From: Corynebacterium singulare
GTDB taxonomy: Bacteria > Actinomycetota > Actinomycetes > Mycobacteriales > Mycobacteriaceae
Direction of reading: 5' to 3'
Length of the DNA: 64,000 nt
Assembly (NCBI RefSeq): GCF_000833575.1
Contig: NZ_CP010827.1
Location: 806,001-870,000, forward strand
The position numbers and the translations under genes are program-made. Under the pieces are notes generated by a model, which worked only from the letters and a program-made list of their open reading frames with translations, ran no database searches and was not told where the DNA came from. Position 1 is the first letter of the stretch, and each line of letters opens with the position of its first letter. This document shows, piece by piece, positions 34,133 through 43,124 of the stretch.

Positions 34133-34346
34133 CTGCCTGTGGTCGGGCGAAGCGTGTGGAGGAGCGGCGGACGTTCGGTGGTTTGCTAAACCGTTTCTAA
34201 AGTGCCCCCTGTCGGCCGGGATCCCCCTTTCCGCTGGGAGCCTTCCTATCGGCTGGGGTCCCACCCCTTCGGCTGGGAGCGCCTGTCGGCTGGCCCCTAG
34301 CGGCTGAGCTGCCTCCATATCGGCAGTCACACACCCCCCAAAGTAA
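34133..34346. repeat. degenerate GGCTGGG repeats after the siderophore-interacting gene
   Basis: From about 34211 to 34325 the motif TCGGCTGGGNNCC recurs six or so times with imperfect spacing. No gene in this gap. Confidence 0.5.
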
Positions 34347-34365
34347 TTAACTTAGCCTATCCTTT
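34347..34365 (+). promoter_or_regulatory. DtxR-type iron box
   Basis: 14 of 19 matches to the consensus (TTAACTTAGCCTATCCTTT), about 130 bp upstream of the chimeric binding-protein ORF. Confidence 0.6.
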
Positions 34366-34497
34366 ATCTAGCTAGGCTGCCCCATGTGGGGTAGACGCGG
34401 TAGACGTGATTGACGCGCGCTCGAGGATCGATCAACACCCGTGCGTCCGATGGCCTTCACCGCACCCCAATGAGCTCCCTACACGTTAGGCTTCTAC

Positions 34498-34884
34498 ATG
34501 TTTCGAAACAATTCGCTGACCCGTCGCGCGGCAATGAAGACGGCCGCTGTCTTAGCAGCATCCACTCTCGTCCTTTCCGGTTGCTCCCGAGGCGAGGATT
34601 CCTCGGCGTCAAATATTGAGGGCAATGGGAACGAGCGCATCGCCGCAGTTGGCCTAGGAGACAGCGATATCTTGCTCGCGCTAGGTATCCAGCCTGTTTG
34701 GCAGCAACACGCACATCGGGAAAACGTTGTCATCAACTCGGGCGCGCGTTTCCAGGATCAAGGTGGCATCCACAAAGGGGAGCATGCGGTCGTGGCCGCG
34801 GGCACGGTGGTGACCAAGGACGTCGCGCTGCGCACTATTGCGGGCGGGGTGTCGGCCCGTTACTTGCGCGACATCGAGGGCTAA
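34498..34884 (+). pseudogene. chimeric ORF: siderophore-binding lipoprotein start joined to acyltransferase end
   Basis: 128 codons. The first 67 encode a lipoprotein signal (LSGC lipobox) and the beginning of a FepB-type binding domain (NERIAAVGLGDSDILLALGIQPV). From about 34698 the same frame encodes the left-handed beta-helix end of a hexapeptide acyltransferase (IHKGEHAVVAAGTVVTKDVALRTIAGGVSARYLRDIEG). Neither half is complete. It is a deletion product that happens to stay in frame, and it is probably nonfunctional. Confidence 0.8.
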
Positions 34885-36059
34885 TCCGCGCGGGCAGAGG
34901 ACGTTGCCGCCGAGCGCATGGTACCCGCCTCCAGGTCATCCTCGTTGAAGAAGTCGAGGACGCCGTCCTCGAAGACGTAGGCGCCGTCGGGGAAGTAGAG
35001 GGTCAGAGTGCCGTCTTTGAGCTCCGCCTGGATGGGGTGACCCAAGGTGCCGGCCTCGTAAGTGCCGTCGCCGACCTTTTCAAATTTCTTGTCGGACAGG
35101 AAGTCTTTGGAGTCGTCTCTGAAGGTGGCGAGGTCGACTTCCGTTTCGCCATGGGTTTTGAGGAAGTAGTTGCTTGGTCCGTTCATGGCTTCCGCGGGGG
35201 AAAACTCACCGTCGAGGAAGTCGCATTCACTTTCGCTGATGGAGAAGCGGCAGCGGACGGGGCCGCTATTGGTGTCGAATTCGTAGAACTCGTCGAGGTC
35301 GGCCGGATCGACGGCGTCGTTCAGATGGGTGAGGTCGATTCCGATGTGGTGTTTGTCTTCTGCGTTGAGCTCGGTCTTGAGTGCTCCGAAGTCCATCGCG
35401 GTAAATGTCACGCTCACTGGCTTGCCTGCCTCATGTGCGGGAGTATCGCCCGTAGTGAAACTTACGGAGTCGCTGCCAATGGTGAAGTCGATGCCGTCGC
35501 CGGAGAAGTACCCATTGCTGTCATTGAGCGGGTGGCCCCAGTTGAAAACGATGGAGAAGACCACTTGTTCGCCCTCGTAGTTGCCGGAGGCAATGATGTA
35601 GCTCAGGGGCTCGCACGCATCGAAAGAATCTTGGGTGACCTTGAAGTCTTTGAGAGGTGCTCCGCGTTCAGGCTCCTCCGTCAACAGGAAATGAACGATG
35701 GCCGTTGGTGCTTCGCCTTTGTCAACGAATTCGCCGACTCCGGAGTCGGCGACTCCGGCGTTCGGGTCGCAGCTTTCTTCGGCCAAGGATACGGGCCAGT
35801 TGCGTGTCGATGCCGCCCTGCTCGACGTAGCTGGGCTGGTGCTGCTGCGAGTCGCGCGTGAGGAAGTGCTCGAGGTCGCTGGTGGGTTGGAGGCAGACTC
35901 GGTCGCCGCGCTCAAGTCAGGTGCCACTGCGGATTCCGACGGGGCTGCCTCGCGCCGAGTGTCGGGGAGGGAGCAGGACGCAACGAGCGCGGCTGCTGAT
36001 GCCGCCGCTACTGCGGCACGCGCGGTGCGTTGGGGCAGGAGGACAGGGAGAGTGGTCAT
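34881..36059 (-). CDS. lipoprotein, LppP/LprE-like
   Basis: 392 aa with signal peptide and lipobox VASC (Cys about 29), a Ser/Thr/Ala/Arg-rich linker (35-90), then a domain (WPVSLAEESCDPNAGVADSGVGEFV, HFLLTEEPERGAPLKDFKVTQDSFDACEPLSYIIASG) that resembles the actinobacterial LppP/LprE lipoprotein family, followed by a second beta-rich domain (about 240-380). Two conserved Cys likely form a disulfide. Function unknown. It converges on the chimeric ORF with a 4-bp overlap. Confidence 0.75.
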   Translation of the reverse strand: MTTLPVLLPQRTARAAVAAASAAALVASCSLPDTRREAAPSESAVAPDLSAATESASNPPATSSTSSRATRSSTSPATSSRAASTRNWPVSLAEESCDPNAGVADSGVGEFVDKGEAPTAIVHFLLTEEPERGAPLKDFKVTQDSFDACEPLSYIIASGNYEGEQVVFSIVFNWGHPLNDSNGYFSGDGIDFTIGSDSVSFTTGDTPAHEAGKPVSVTFTAMDFGALKTELNAEDKHHIGIDLTHLNDAVDPADLDEFYEFDTNSGPVRCRFSISESECDFLDGEFSPAEAMNGPSNYFLKTHGETEVDLATFRDDSKDFLSDKKFEKVGDGTYEAGTLGHPIQAELKDGTLTLYFPDGAYVFEDGVLDFFNEDDLEAGTMRSAATSSARAD

Positions 36060-36161
36060 GGTGTATGTCCTTCGTCCGAGGGGCGAACTCGTGGCCGAGA
36101 CTAACGAAGCGCGAAGCCGAGTCCTATCACCGGCTGGAAATTGTTAGGAGATCGAAATGAT

Positions 36162-36884
36162 TTACGGGGAGAGCTGAGTGATGGGCTGGACAGACAAGAT
36201 GTCGACCTCGCCCGCGCAGGCCTGCAGGCCCGGCACTGCGACATAGAGGCTGTCGGTGTTTTCGGGCGGATAGATCCGCAGGCCATCGGCGTCCTGCGGT
36301 TGGCAGGCCGCCGCGTCGAGCAATCCCACGTTGGTGATCTTGAGCCCCGCGCGGGCCTGGGCCCCTGGCGCCAGCGTCACGGTGGCAGCTTCGGTGCCGG
36401 TCTCACGCAGCGCGGCGGGGCCTAGTTGAGTGCCGTCGTTGCTGGTGACGGCGGAGACGCCGGGGAAGCCCGTGAGGGTGCACTCCTCGCCAGAGGTATT
36501 GGTCAGCACGATGTCGACGAGTCGGGAGCCAGCGGCTCCCTGCTCGTTGGTGATCTCGGCGGAGAGCTGGGAGGTGGCGCAGGCGCCCTCGGGCAAGGGC
36601 GGGATAGTGGAGGATGCTGGGGCTGGTGCGGTGCCGGACGCGCCGGGAGCGGCCCCGGAAGCAACGTCGTCGGCCGTGGCGGTATCGGCGGCGTCAGCAC
36701 CGCCAGTACCGCCAGCACCGACAGTGCCGTCGGCGGCATCGTCACCCGCAGGTGCGTCGGCCGAGTGAACGACGGTGGTCGTGACTGCCGACGGTGCCGC
36801 AGAGTCCTCCTCACCGGCGGAACACGCGGCGAGTGGCAGCAGCAGGCTGAGGGACAGGAGTGCGCGCAGATTCTTCACACCCAC
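36162..36884 (-). CDS. DUF4232 lipoprotein
   Basis: 240 aa with signal peptide and lipobox LAAC, an Ala/Asp/Gly/Thr-rich linker (about 25-105), then one DUF4232 domain with paired Cys (CATSQ...ECTLTGFPG, then ACQPQ...ACAGEV). Secreted, function unknown. It is the intact paralog of the truncated copy at 30024. About 190 bp upstream (36885-37074) hold no gene that I can support. Confidence 0.8.
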   Translation of the reverse strand: MGVKNLRALLSLSLLLPLAACSAGEEDSAAPSAVTTTVVHSADAPAGDDAADGTVGAGGTGGADAADTATADDVASGAAPGASGTAPAPASSTIPPLPEGACATSQLSAEITNEQGAAGSRLVDIVLTNTSGEECTLTGFPGVSAVTSNDGTQLGPAALRETGTEAATVTLAPGAQARAGLKITNVGLLDAAACQPQDADGLRIYPPENTDSLYVAVPGLQACAGEVDILSVQPITQLSP

Positions 36885-37074
36885 AGGGTAGTTTCACAGC
36901 ACGACGGGGACTAGAGATTACTGGTCACGAGTCTGTTAAGTCTTTGCTAGCAATGAGCAACGATTCGCAGAATGTGTCACACAGTGTGCAGTAGCCGTCC
37001 TGTGACTGAAAGTGTGAACATGATGAACTCCCGCCGCCTTTCCCATGATCGAAAAACGCAGGGAACGACGGGGC

Positions 37075-37857
37075 CTATGGGCGCTCCGGCACGATGAGCG
37101 GCCCGCCGGTGACGGGGTCCTCGATGACGCGGGAGTCCAGGCCGAAGACGTCGCGCAGGGCCTGCGGCGTGATGGTGGACTCGGGCGAGCCCAGGGCCGT
37201 GACGGAGCCGTCCTTCATGAGGACGAGGTTGTCCGAGTAGCGGGCGGCTAGGTTGAGATCGTGGAGCACCATGACGATGGTCTTGCCCTGTTCCTTATTG
37301 AGCGTGGAGACGAGCTCGAGGACGTCGATGGAGTGCGCCAGGTCCAGGTAGGTGGTGGGCTCGTCGAGGAAGACGATGTCGGTGTCCTGAGCCAGGACCA
37401 TGGCTATCCACACGCGCTGGCGCTGGCCGCCGGACAGGGAGTCCACGGGGCGGTCGCGCAGCTGAAAGACGTTGGTGAGCGCCATGGCCTCGTCCACGGC
37501 GGCGGAGTGGGAGGCGGACCACTGCTGCAGCCAGGACTGGTGCGGGTGCCTGCCGCGGGCCACGAGGTCTGCGACGGTGACGCCGGCAGGGGTGATGGGG
37601 GACTGGGGGAGCATCGACAAGCGCGTGGCTAGCTCTCGGGAGGAGTAGTCACCCAGCTTCTTCCCGTCGAGGGTGACGGAGCCCGCCGACAGTGGGAGCA
37701 AGTGGGACAGGCCGCGCAGGAGGGTCGACTTGCCGCAGCCGTTGGCGCCGATGAGCGTGGTGACCTGGCCGTCGGGGATGTCGAGTGTGACGTCGCGGCT
37801 GATGACGGTATCGCCATAACCGACGGAGACGGAGTACGCGGAAAGTCGAGCGTTCAT
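37075..37857 (-). CDS. iron-siderophore ABC transporter ATP-binding protein
   Basis: 260 aa from ATG 37857, whose A is shared with the upstream stop (TAATG). Walker A GANGCGKST, signature LSGGQRQRVW, Walker B IVFLDEPTTYLDL are all intact, with the FecE/FhuC-type C-terminus. Last gene of a four-gene uptake operon (permease, permease, binding protein, ATPase), all joined by 1-bp overlaps or very short gaps. Confidence 0.92.
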   Translation of the reverse strand: MNARLSAYSVSVGYGDTVISRDVTLDIPDGQVTTLIGANGCGKSTLLRGLSHLLPLSAGSVTLDGKKLGDYSSRELATRLSMLPQSPITPAGVTVADLVARGRHPHQSWLQQWSASHSAAVDEAMALTNVFQLRDRPVDSLSGGQRQRVWIAMVLAQDTDIVFLDEPTTYLDLAHSIDVLELVSTLNKEQGKTIVMVLHDLNLAARYSDNLVLMKDGSVTALGSPESTITPQALRDVFGLDSRVIEDPVTGGPLIVPERP

Positions 37858-38768
37858 TACTTGATGTTGTCCTTCAGACCCTGGAGGATGATGGTGGCCG
37901 AGAGCAGGGACGCGTTCATGTACCAGGACTCGTAGTCCACGGACACGGCCTGGTTGGCCTGCACTGCCTTGAGAGAGTGCCACGCGGCGGCCTGCGAGGG
38001 GTCGGCGGCGCCGGCGTTGACGCCGTAGAAGATCCAGTCGGCGTCGGCCTCGGAGAGCTGCTCGGCGGAGATGTCCTGGCCAGCCTTCTCAATCTGCTTT
38101 TGGTTGGCGGGGCGGGGCAGGCCGGCATCGGCGGCCACGGAGCCCGCCATGGAGTTGACCCCGTAGAGCTGGAACTGGTCGTCCTTGGAACGCAGGAAGG
38201 AGACGGTGGGCTTGGAGGATAGGCCCTCGCCCCAGGCTTTGGCGTTGGACTCGTACTCGGCCAGGAGGGTCTCGGCGGAGTCCTCCTTGCCCACGGCCTC
38301 GGCGATGGTGAGGAGGTCCTGCTTCCAGTTCTCGCCGCCGCCCTTACCGGTGACGACGGGCGCGATGGCCTTGAGCTGCTCCAGGATGGCCTCGTCCGTA
38401 CGCGAGTTAGCGCAGATGAGGGTGGGCTTCAGGGAGGCGATGGTCTCCAGATCCGGGTTGGCGCGTAGGCCGCAGTCCGCGATGGAGTCCAGATCGAAGT
38501 CGGAGCCGAAGCGGTTGCGGATGTAGTCCGGGACGACGCCTAGGTTCTTGGCCTTGGCCGCGCCCACCGGGAGAATGCGCAGCATGAGGAGGTTGTCCAG
38601 CTGGCCGGTGTTGAGCGCGATCACGCGCTGGTGCTGCTCGGCGGCACTGGACGATGCCGCGGAGGTGGCCGCCTGCTCTCTCGGCGCAGTCTCCTGTTTG
38701 GAGCAGGCCGCAGCGAAGGCGGCGACGCCGAGGCCGGCGGTGATCTTGAGGAAGTTACGTCGTTGCAT
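37857..38768 (-). CDS. iron-siderophore ABC transporter substrate-binding lipoprotein
   Basis: 303 aa. The N-terminus MQRRNFLKITAGLGVAAFA combines a twin-arginine motif with a lipobox (AAAC, Cys about 22), so export may be by Tat. The rest is a FepB/FecB-type fold (RVIALNTGQLDNLLMLRILPVGAA, LETIASLKPTLICANS, SEADADWIFYGVNAG). Third gene of the operon; 6 bp after the second permease gene. Confidence 0.9.
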   Translation of the reverse strand: MQRRNFLKITAGLGVAAFAAACSKQETAPREQAATSAASSSAAEQHQRVIALNTGQLDNLLMLRILPVGAAKAKNLGVVPDYIRNRFGSDFDLDSIADCGLRANPDLETIASLKPTLICANSRTDEAILEQLKAIAPVVTGKGGGENWKQDLLTIAEAVGKEDSAETLLAEYESNAKAWGEGLSSKPTVSFLRSKDDQFQLYGVNSMAGSVAADAGLPRPANQKQIEKAGQDISAEQLSEADADWIFYGVNAGAADPSQAAAWHSLKAVQANQAVSVDYESWYMNASLLSATIILQGLKDNIK

Positions 38769-38774
38769 GGTCGT

Positions 38775-39818
38775 CTACTTTCGTGTTCGAGTTTGCTGCC
38801 AGAGCAGCCAGATGAGGAAAGGTCCGCCGATGACCGAGGTGATGATGCCCACCGGGATCTCCCAGCCGAAGGCACAGCGGGCGATGAGGTCGGACACGCA
38901 CACGATGAGCGCGCCCATGGCCGCCGATGCCCCCAGGGACGGCGCCCCGACCCGCGCCAGACGCGCGGCGATCTGCGGGGAGACGAAGGCCACGAAGCCC
39001 ACCGGGCCCACGGCGGAGACGGTCACCGCGGCCAGTAGAACTGAGACGATGAGCAGTGCCGCGTTGATCTTCTTCAAGGGGGTGCCGAGGGCTTGGGCGG
39101 AATCCTCGCCGAGCTCCAGCGCGGGCAGATCGATGGCGATGCGGGCTAGTACTAGGCCACACACCACGAGCATGCCCAGGGTGGGCCATAGGTGCTCGAA
39201 GGTGCAGCCGTTGAGCGAGCCGACCATCCACACCTTGGCCGCGGCCGCGGTGTTGAGATCTGTGGCGGCCAACATGTACGTGACCAGGGCGTGGAGGAAC
39301 GCGTTGCCGCCGATGCCCACGAGGACGAGGCGGAACATATCCACCCCGCCGCGCCGGGACAGCATCCAGATGGCCGCGCCGGTGGCGAGACCGCCGGCCA
39401 TGGCGGCGAGCGGGATGCCGACGTAGGCGGCGAACGCCCCGCCGGCCCCGGCAGATCCTCCGAAGACCATGATGGCCACGGCCGCCACGGTGGCGCCCTG
39501 GTTGATGCCCAGGATGTCCGGGCTGGCCAGGCCGTTGCGGGCGATGCGCTGCGTGATGGCGCCGGAGAGCCCCAGCGCGGCGCCGACGGCTAGACCCACG
39601 AGCGAGCGGGCCAGGCGCCAGTCGATGACGACGGTGCGCTCGAGCTTGTTTCCGCCGCCCGCCAGAACGCCGATGACCTCGGCGGGGTTAAGGGGGAATT
39701 CGCCGATGCCGAGGCTGATGACCCACACGAGCGCGCTCGCGACCACGATGGCCGCGGTCCAGGCTTGCGTGCGCGGGTGGTAGAGGAAGCTGAACTTTCC
39801 GAGGCTGAGGTACTTCAT
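38775..39818 (-). CDS. iron-siderophore ABC transporter permease (second)
   Basis: 347 aa from ATG 39818, overlapping the stop of the first permease gene by one base (TAATG). FecCD family: about nine to ten membrane segments, with ALGLSGAITQRIARNGLASPDILGINQGA and the EAA-like loop ALGTPLKKINAALL, ending VGIITSVIGGPFLIWLL. Confidence 0.92.
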   Translation of the reverse strand: MKYLSLGKFSFLYHPRTQAWTAAIVVASALVWVISLGIGEFPLNPAEVIGVLAGGGNKLERTVVIDWRLARSLVGLAVGAALGLSGAITQRIARNGLASPDILGINQGATVAAVAIMVFGGSAGAGGAFAAYVGIPLAAMAGGLATGAAIWMLSRRGGVDMFRLVLVGIGGNAFLHALVTYMLAATDLNTAAAAKVWMVGSLNGCTFEHLWPTLGMLVVCGLVLARIAIDLPALELGEDSAQALGTPLKKINAALLIVSVLLAAVTVSAVGPVGFVAFVSPQIAARLARVGAPSLGASAAMGALIVCVSDLIARCAFGWEIPVGIITSVIGGPFLIWLLWQQTRTRK

Positions 39819-40921
39819 TACAGGCTCACCACCGTTCGGTGCCGGACGAGCCAGATAAACGCCGGCCCGCCGAGCAGCGCGATGACGATGCCCGCCTGGA
39901 GCTCGCCGGGGCGCATGATGAGGCGGCCCACGATGTCGGCGCCGAGCAACAGGCAGGCACCCGCCAGCGCGGAGTAGGGGGTCACCCACTTGTAGTCCGG
40001 GCCGGTGATGCCGCGGGCGACGTGGGGCACCACGAGACCGATGAAGCCGATGGGGCCCGCGGCTGCCGTGGCCGCGCCGGCCAGCAGGGTGATGGCCACG
40101 AAGCCCAGGATATTGGCGCGGGCAACGTTGGTGCCCAGCGCCTGCGCGGCCTCCGCGCCCAGATTGAGGATGTTGAGCGTCGGGCCCAGCGCCAGCGCTA
40201 GTACCGCGCCGATGGCGAGCGGCACGAGCGCAGGGGTGATGATGTCGAAGCCGCGTCCGGTGACGGACCCCGCTTGCCAGAAGCGGAGGGTGTCGAGCGC
40301 GTTGGGATCGATGTAGACGATGGCCGACGTGGCCGCCACGAGGACGGCGGACAGGGCGGAACCCGCGAGGACGAGGCCCAGGGTGTCGCCGCGACCGATG
40401 CCGCCGGCGGAGAGCCCGAAGACGAGCAGCGCCGCCAGGCCCGCGCCGAGGAAGGCGAGGAAAAGGTGTGACTGCATGGACGTCAGCCCGAAGAGGAAGA
40501 TGCCAGCCGCGACGAAGAGTGCGGCGCCCGCATTGACGCCGAGTAGGCCAGGGTCCGCGAGCGGGTTGCGGGTCAGACCTTGCACGAGTGTGCCGGCTAG
40601 TCCGAGCGCAGCTCCGACGACGATGGCGAGCACGGTGCGCGGGATGCGCATGGTGGCAAGGATTCCGGCGATCTCGGCGACGCTGCTGCCCACGGTGCCG
40701 GCGGCCTGGGCGGTGTCGGTGCGCCCGCGCAGGATCTCCCAGGCGGTGGGCCAGGCCTGGGTGAGCTCTGAGATGGAGGTCGCCTTGGCGCCCAGTGCCA
40801 GGCTGGCGAAGACGAGGGCGACGAGTGCGGCCACGAGGAGGGCTAGGCCGAGGAGTCGTCTGCTGTGGCCCGCGGCGCGCGGGGTGCCCGCGGCCGGTGT
40901 CGGCAGAGTCGTCGATGTCAT
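39818..40921 (-). CDS. iron-siderophore ABC transporter permease (first)
   Basis: 367 aa, FecCD family (ALGLAGTLVQGLTRNPLADPGLLGVNAGA, then AQALGTNVARANILG and AGIVIALLGGPAFIWLVR). First gene of the operon. The ATG is only a few bases from a DtxR-type box, so the operon should be iron-repressed. Confidence 0.92.
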   Translation of the reverse strand: MTSTTLPTPAAGTPRAAGHSRRLLGLALLVAALVALVFASLALGAKATSISELTQAWPTAWEILRGRTDTAQAAGTVGSSVAEIAGILATMRIPRTVLAIVVGAALGLAGTLVQGLTRNPLADPGLLGVNAGAALFVAAGIFLFGLTSMQSHLFLAFLGAGLAALLVFGLSAGGIGRGDTLGLVLAGSALSAVLVAATSAIVYIDPNALDTLRFWQAGSVTGRGFDIITPALVPLAIGAVLALALGPTLNILNLGAEAAQALGTNVARANILGFVAITLLAGAATAAAGPIGFIGLVVPHVARGITGPDYKWVTPYSALAGACLLLGADIVGRLIMRPGELQAGIVIALLGGPAFIWLVRHRTVVSL

Positions 40922-40926
40922 GTAGG

Positions 40927-40945
40927 TAAGGTTAGCCTTATTTCG
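40927..40945 (-). promoter_or_regulatory. DtxR-type iron box of the uptake operon
   Basis: TAAGGTTAGCCTTATTT core within 25 bp of the permease start; 13 of 19 matches to the consensus. Confidence 0.7.
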
Positions 40946-41008
40946 CCGATATACGTGAATTGTCTTTCCTTGCTGGAGGTTCGTCGGCTTGAGATAGGTT
41001 CACCTAAT

Positions 41009-41027
41009 GTTGGTTAGGCTATCTTTT
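41009..41027 (+). promoter_or_regulatory. DtxR-type iron box of the divergent binding-protein gene
   Basis: TTGGTTAGGCTATCTTT, 13 of 19 matches, 21 bp before ATG 41048. Together with the box at 40927 it makes the divergent region iron-controlled in both directions. Confidence 0.65.
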
Positions 41028-41047
41028 CTCAATTCGACAGGTCTTTT

Positions 41048-42100
41048 ATGCCTCTGCGGAATTCCCGCACTCGTCGCTCGGCCGCGGTATTCCTGTCGCT
41101 CGCCCTTGTCGGCTGGGGTGCGGCCGCATGCTCGTCGGACCCCGATTCCGGTGTGGCCGACAACTCGGTGGCGGCATCGTCGGCATCGTTGGCGCAGTAG
41201 GCATCGGCTGACGGCGACGCCGCGGCCTATCCGGTCACAGTGGCCACCAAGTTCGGTGACGTCACCGTCGAGGAGGCCCCGCGGCGCGTGGTGGCCCTGG
41301 GGTGGGGTGATGCGGAGGTGGCGTTATAGCTGGGCGTCGAGCCCATCGCCGCGGCCGACTGGCTCTCCTTCGGTGGCGACGGCGTAGGCCCCTGTGTAGA
41401 ACACGGCTACACGCAGTCGCCGGAGATCCTCGGCACGACCGACGTGAATTACGAGGCGGTGGCGGCGCTCGAGCCCGACCTCATCCTCGACGTGCGCTCG
41501 TCCGGTGACCAGGAGCGTTACGACATGCTCTCCGCCATCGCGCCGGTCATCGGCGTCTCGGTGGGCGGCGACAAGTATAAGACGTCGCGCGACGAGCAGC
41601 TCACCATGATCGGCGCCGCTTTGGGCAAGCCTGCGGAGGCGCAGGAGCAGATCGAGCAGTTGCAGGAGCGCATCTCGGGCATCGCCGCGGATCATCCGGA
41701 GTGGTCGGGCACGACCTTCGCCGTTCTCGGCCGCACGGCCACGACGTGGGGTGCCTACAACGACGGCACCAACCGCGCAGATCAGCTCATCGAGCTCGGC
41801 TTCTCGCTCAACCCCTGGGTGAAGTCGCAGTCGGCGTCCGCGAAGAATATCTCGGTCCCGCTCTCGGGGGAGACCCTGTCCAACGCGGACTCGGATGTCG
41901 TCATTGCGCAGGCCGTGTCCACGGACATCTCCACGGTGGAGACGGACCCGGCGTGGATGGGCCTGCCCGCGGTCCGCGAGGGGCGCGCCATCGTCATGCC
42001 GAAGGAGCTTTCGCAGGCCTTCTCGCTCGCGACAGCAGAGTCCACCAACTACGCCTTGGACGAGCGGGTGCCGCTGCTGGAGGATATCGTTCCTGTGTAG
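41048..42100 (+). pseudogene. siderophore-binding lipoprotein gene with two in-frame amber codons
   Basis: From ATG 41048 the frame encodes signal peptide and lipobox AAAC, then a complete FepB-type binding protein to the stop at 42100 (351 codons). It is interrupted by TAG at 41198-41200 (context SASLAQ-stop-ASADGD) and TAG at 41327-41329 (GDAEVAL-stop-LGVEP). There are no frameshifts and the rest looks functional (AALEPDLILDVRSSGDQERY, FAVLGRTATTWGAYND). In the paralog at 42190 the second position is Ser. Probably a recent pseudogene. Confidence 0.85.
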
Positions 42101-42189
42101 CAGTCCTAGCCTGCCGGTAATTCGCGCATGGGAGATGGGCAAGGCCCAGCTACGCGGCACATCGTTTCCTTTCTATACAAGTACCTCTC

Positions 42190-42603
42190 GTGAACTCTTG
42201 TCCTGCCTCCGTGCGCGTGTTCGGCGTCGTCGCTGTGCTCGCCCTCGGCCTGGCCGCCTGCTCCTCGAGCGCGGCCTCCGCCTCCAACTCGGACAACGCG
42301 GCATTCCCGGCCACCATCTCCACCAAGTTCGGCGACGTCACCATTGACGAGGCCCCGCGGCGCGTCGTGGCCCTGGGCTGGGGCGACGCCGAGCTGGCGC
42401 TCTCGCTCGGCGTGCAGCCGGACCTTCTCCTCATCCTTGATGTTCGTTCCTCGGGCGATCGAGAGCGCTACGACACACTGTCGGCCATCGCGCCGGTCGT
42501 GGGCATCCCGGAGGGCGCAGACAACTGGCTGACGGATCGCTCCACCCAGCTTGAGTGGTGGGGGAGACAGCAGAAAGCGTGCCATCAGTGCTGTCGTCGG
42601 TGA
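42190..42603 (+). pseudogene. siderophore-binding lipoprotein paralog, internal deletion and 3' truncation
   Basis: GTG start, lipobox LAAC, then ISTKFGDVTIDEAPRRVVALGWGDAELALSLGVQP, very similar to the gene just upstream. About 44 residues are then missing and the frame continues DLLLILDVRSSGDRERYDTLSAIAPV, after which homology ends (about 42554) and unrelated sequence follows. Confidence 0.82.
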
Positions 42604-42670
42604 TGCAGCCGGCCAGTGCAAGGGCAAGGGAATCGGCGGCGAGAACGGGGAGTAGTCGCTGCGTAATCAT
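42431..42670 (-). pseudogene. 5' fragment of a binding-protein-type lipoprotein gene
   Basis: From ATG 42670 the minus strand encodes MITQRLLPVLAADSLALALA followed by GC, a lipoprotein signal, then Asp/Thr/Ser-rich linker to about 42560. It then runs head-on into the truncated gene on the other strand, so its body is gone. Confidence 0.6.
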
Positions 42671-42704
42671 GGTGGGGAGTCTAGACGTTATGGACTTAGA
42701 GTTC

Positions 42705-43124
42705 CTACAGGGCGGGGAATACCCTCTCCTTGAGTAACGGGGCGATTTCGACATCCGGAGCGGCGGGATCGACCCACGCGAGCTCAGCAATCTCCTTGTC
42801 GGGATGCGCGACGGAGATTTCTTCTTCGTAGACATAGACGTGCGCGTGGATGGTCTCTGGTGCACCGTTGGCAGCCGACGATACGTAGGTGGCGAGGCGA
42901 CGCAATTTCGACATATCAATCACAGCACGCACTGCCTCATGGGCGATGAGCTGGGCCGCGCGGGCGGGATCGATGGTGGTGTCAATGGAGCCGAAAGGCA
43001 GGACGAATTCTGGGGTAGACGTAGCGCGAATGACAAGAACGCGGCCGTGGGTATCACGCAGGACAATGGCGACAATTTCTGAAATGTCTGCAGTAGATGA
43101 TGGCGAGGTGGGGTTCTCAGACAT
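42705..43124 (-). CDS. Nudix-fold protein with degenerate Nudix box
   Basis: 139 aa. The fold pattern is Nudix (EIVAIVLRDTHGRVLVIRAT, EFVLPFGSIDTTIDPARAAQLIAHEAV, AHVYVYEEEISVAHPDKEIAELAWVDPA), but the box lacks the usual REXXEE glutamates, so nucleotide-diphosphate hydrolysis is doubtful. It could be a sensor or inactive relative. Confidence 0.7.
   Translation of the reverse strand: MSENPTSPSSTADISEIVAIVLRDTHGRVLVIRATSTPEFVLPFGSIDTTIDPARAAQLIAHEAVRAVIDMSKLRRLATYVSSAANGAPETIHAHVYVYEEEISVAHPDKEIAELAWVDPAAPDVEIAPLLKERVFPAL

Noticed and set aside
41444..42100. separate 218-codon gene starting inside the amber-interrupted gene
   Set aside because: No ribosome site or signal peptide; the preceding codons in the same frame are homologous to the binding protein, so it is the remainder of the interrupted gene.
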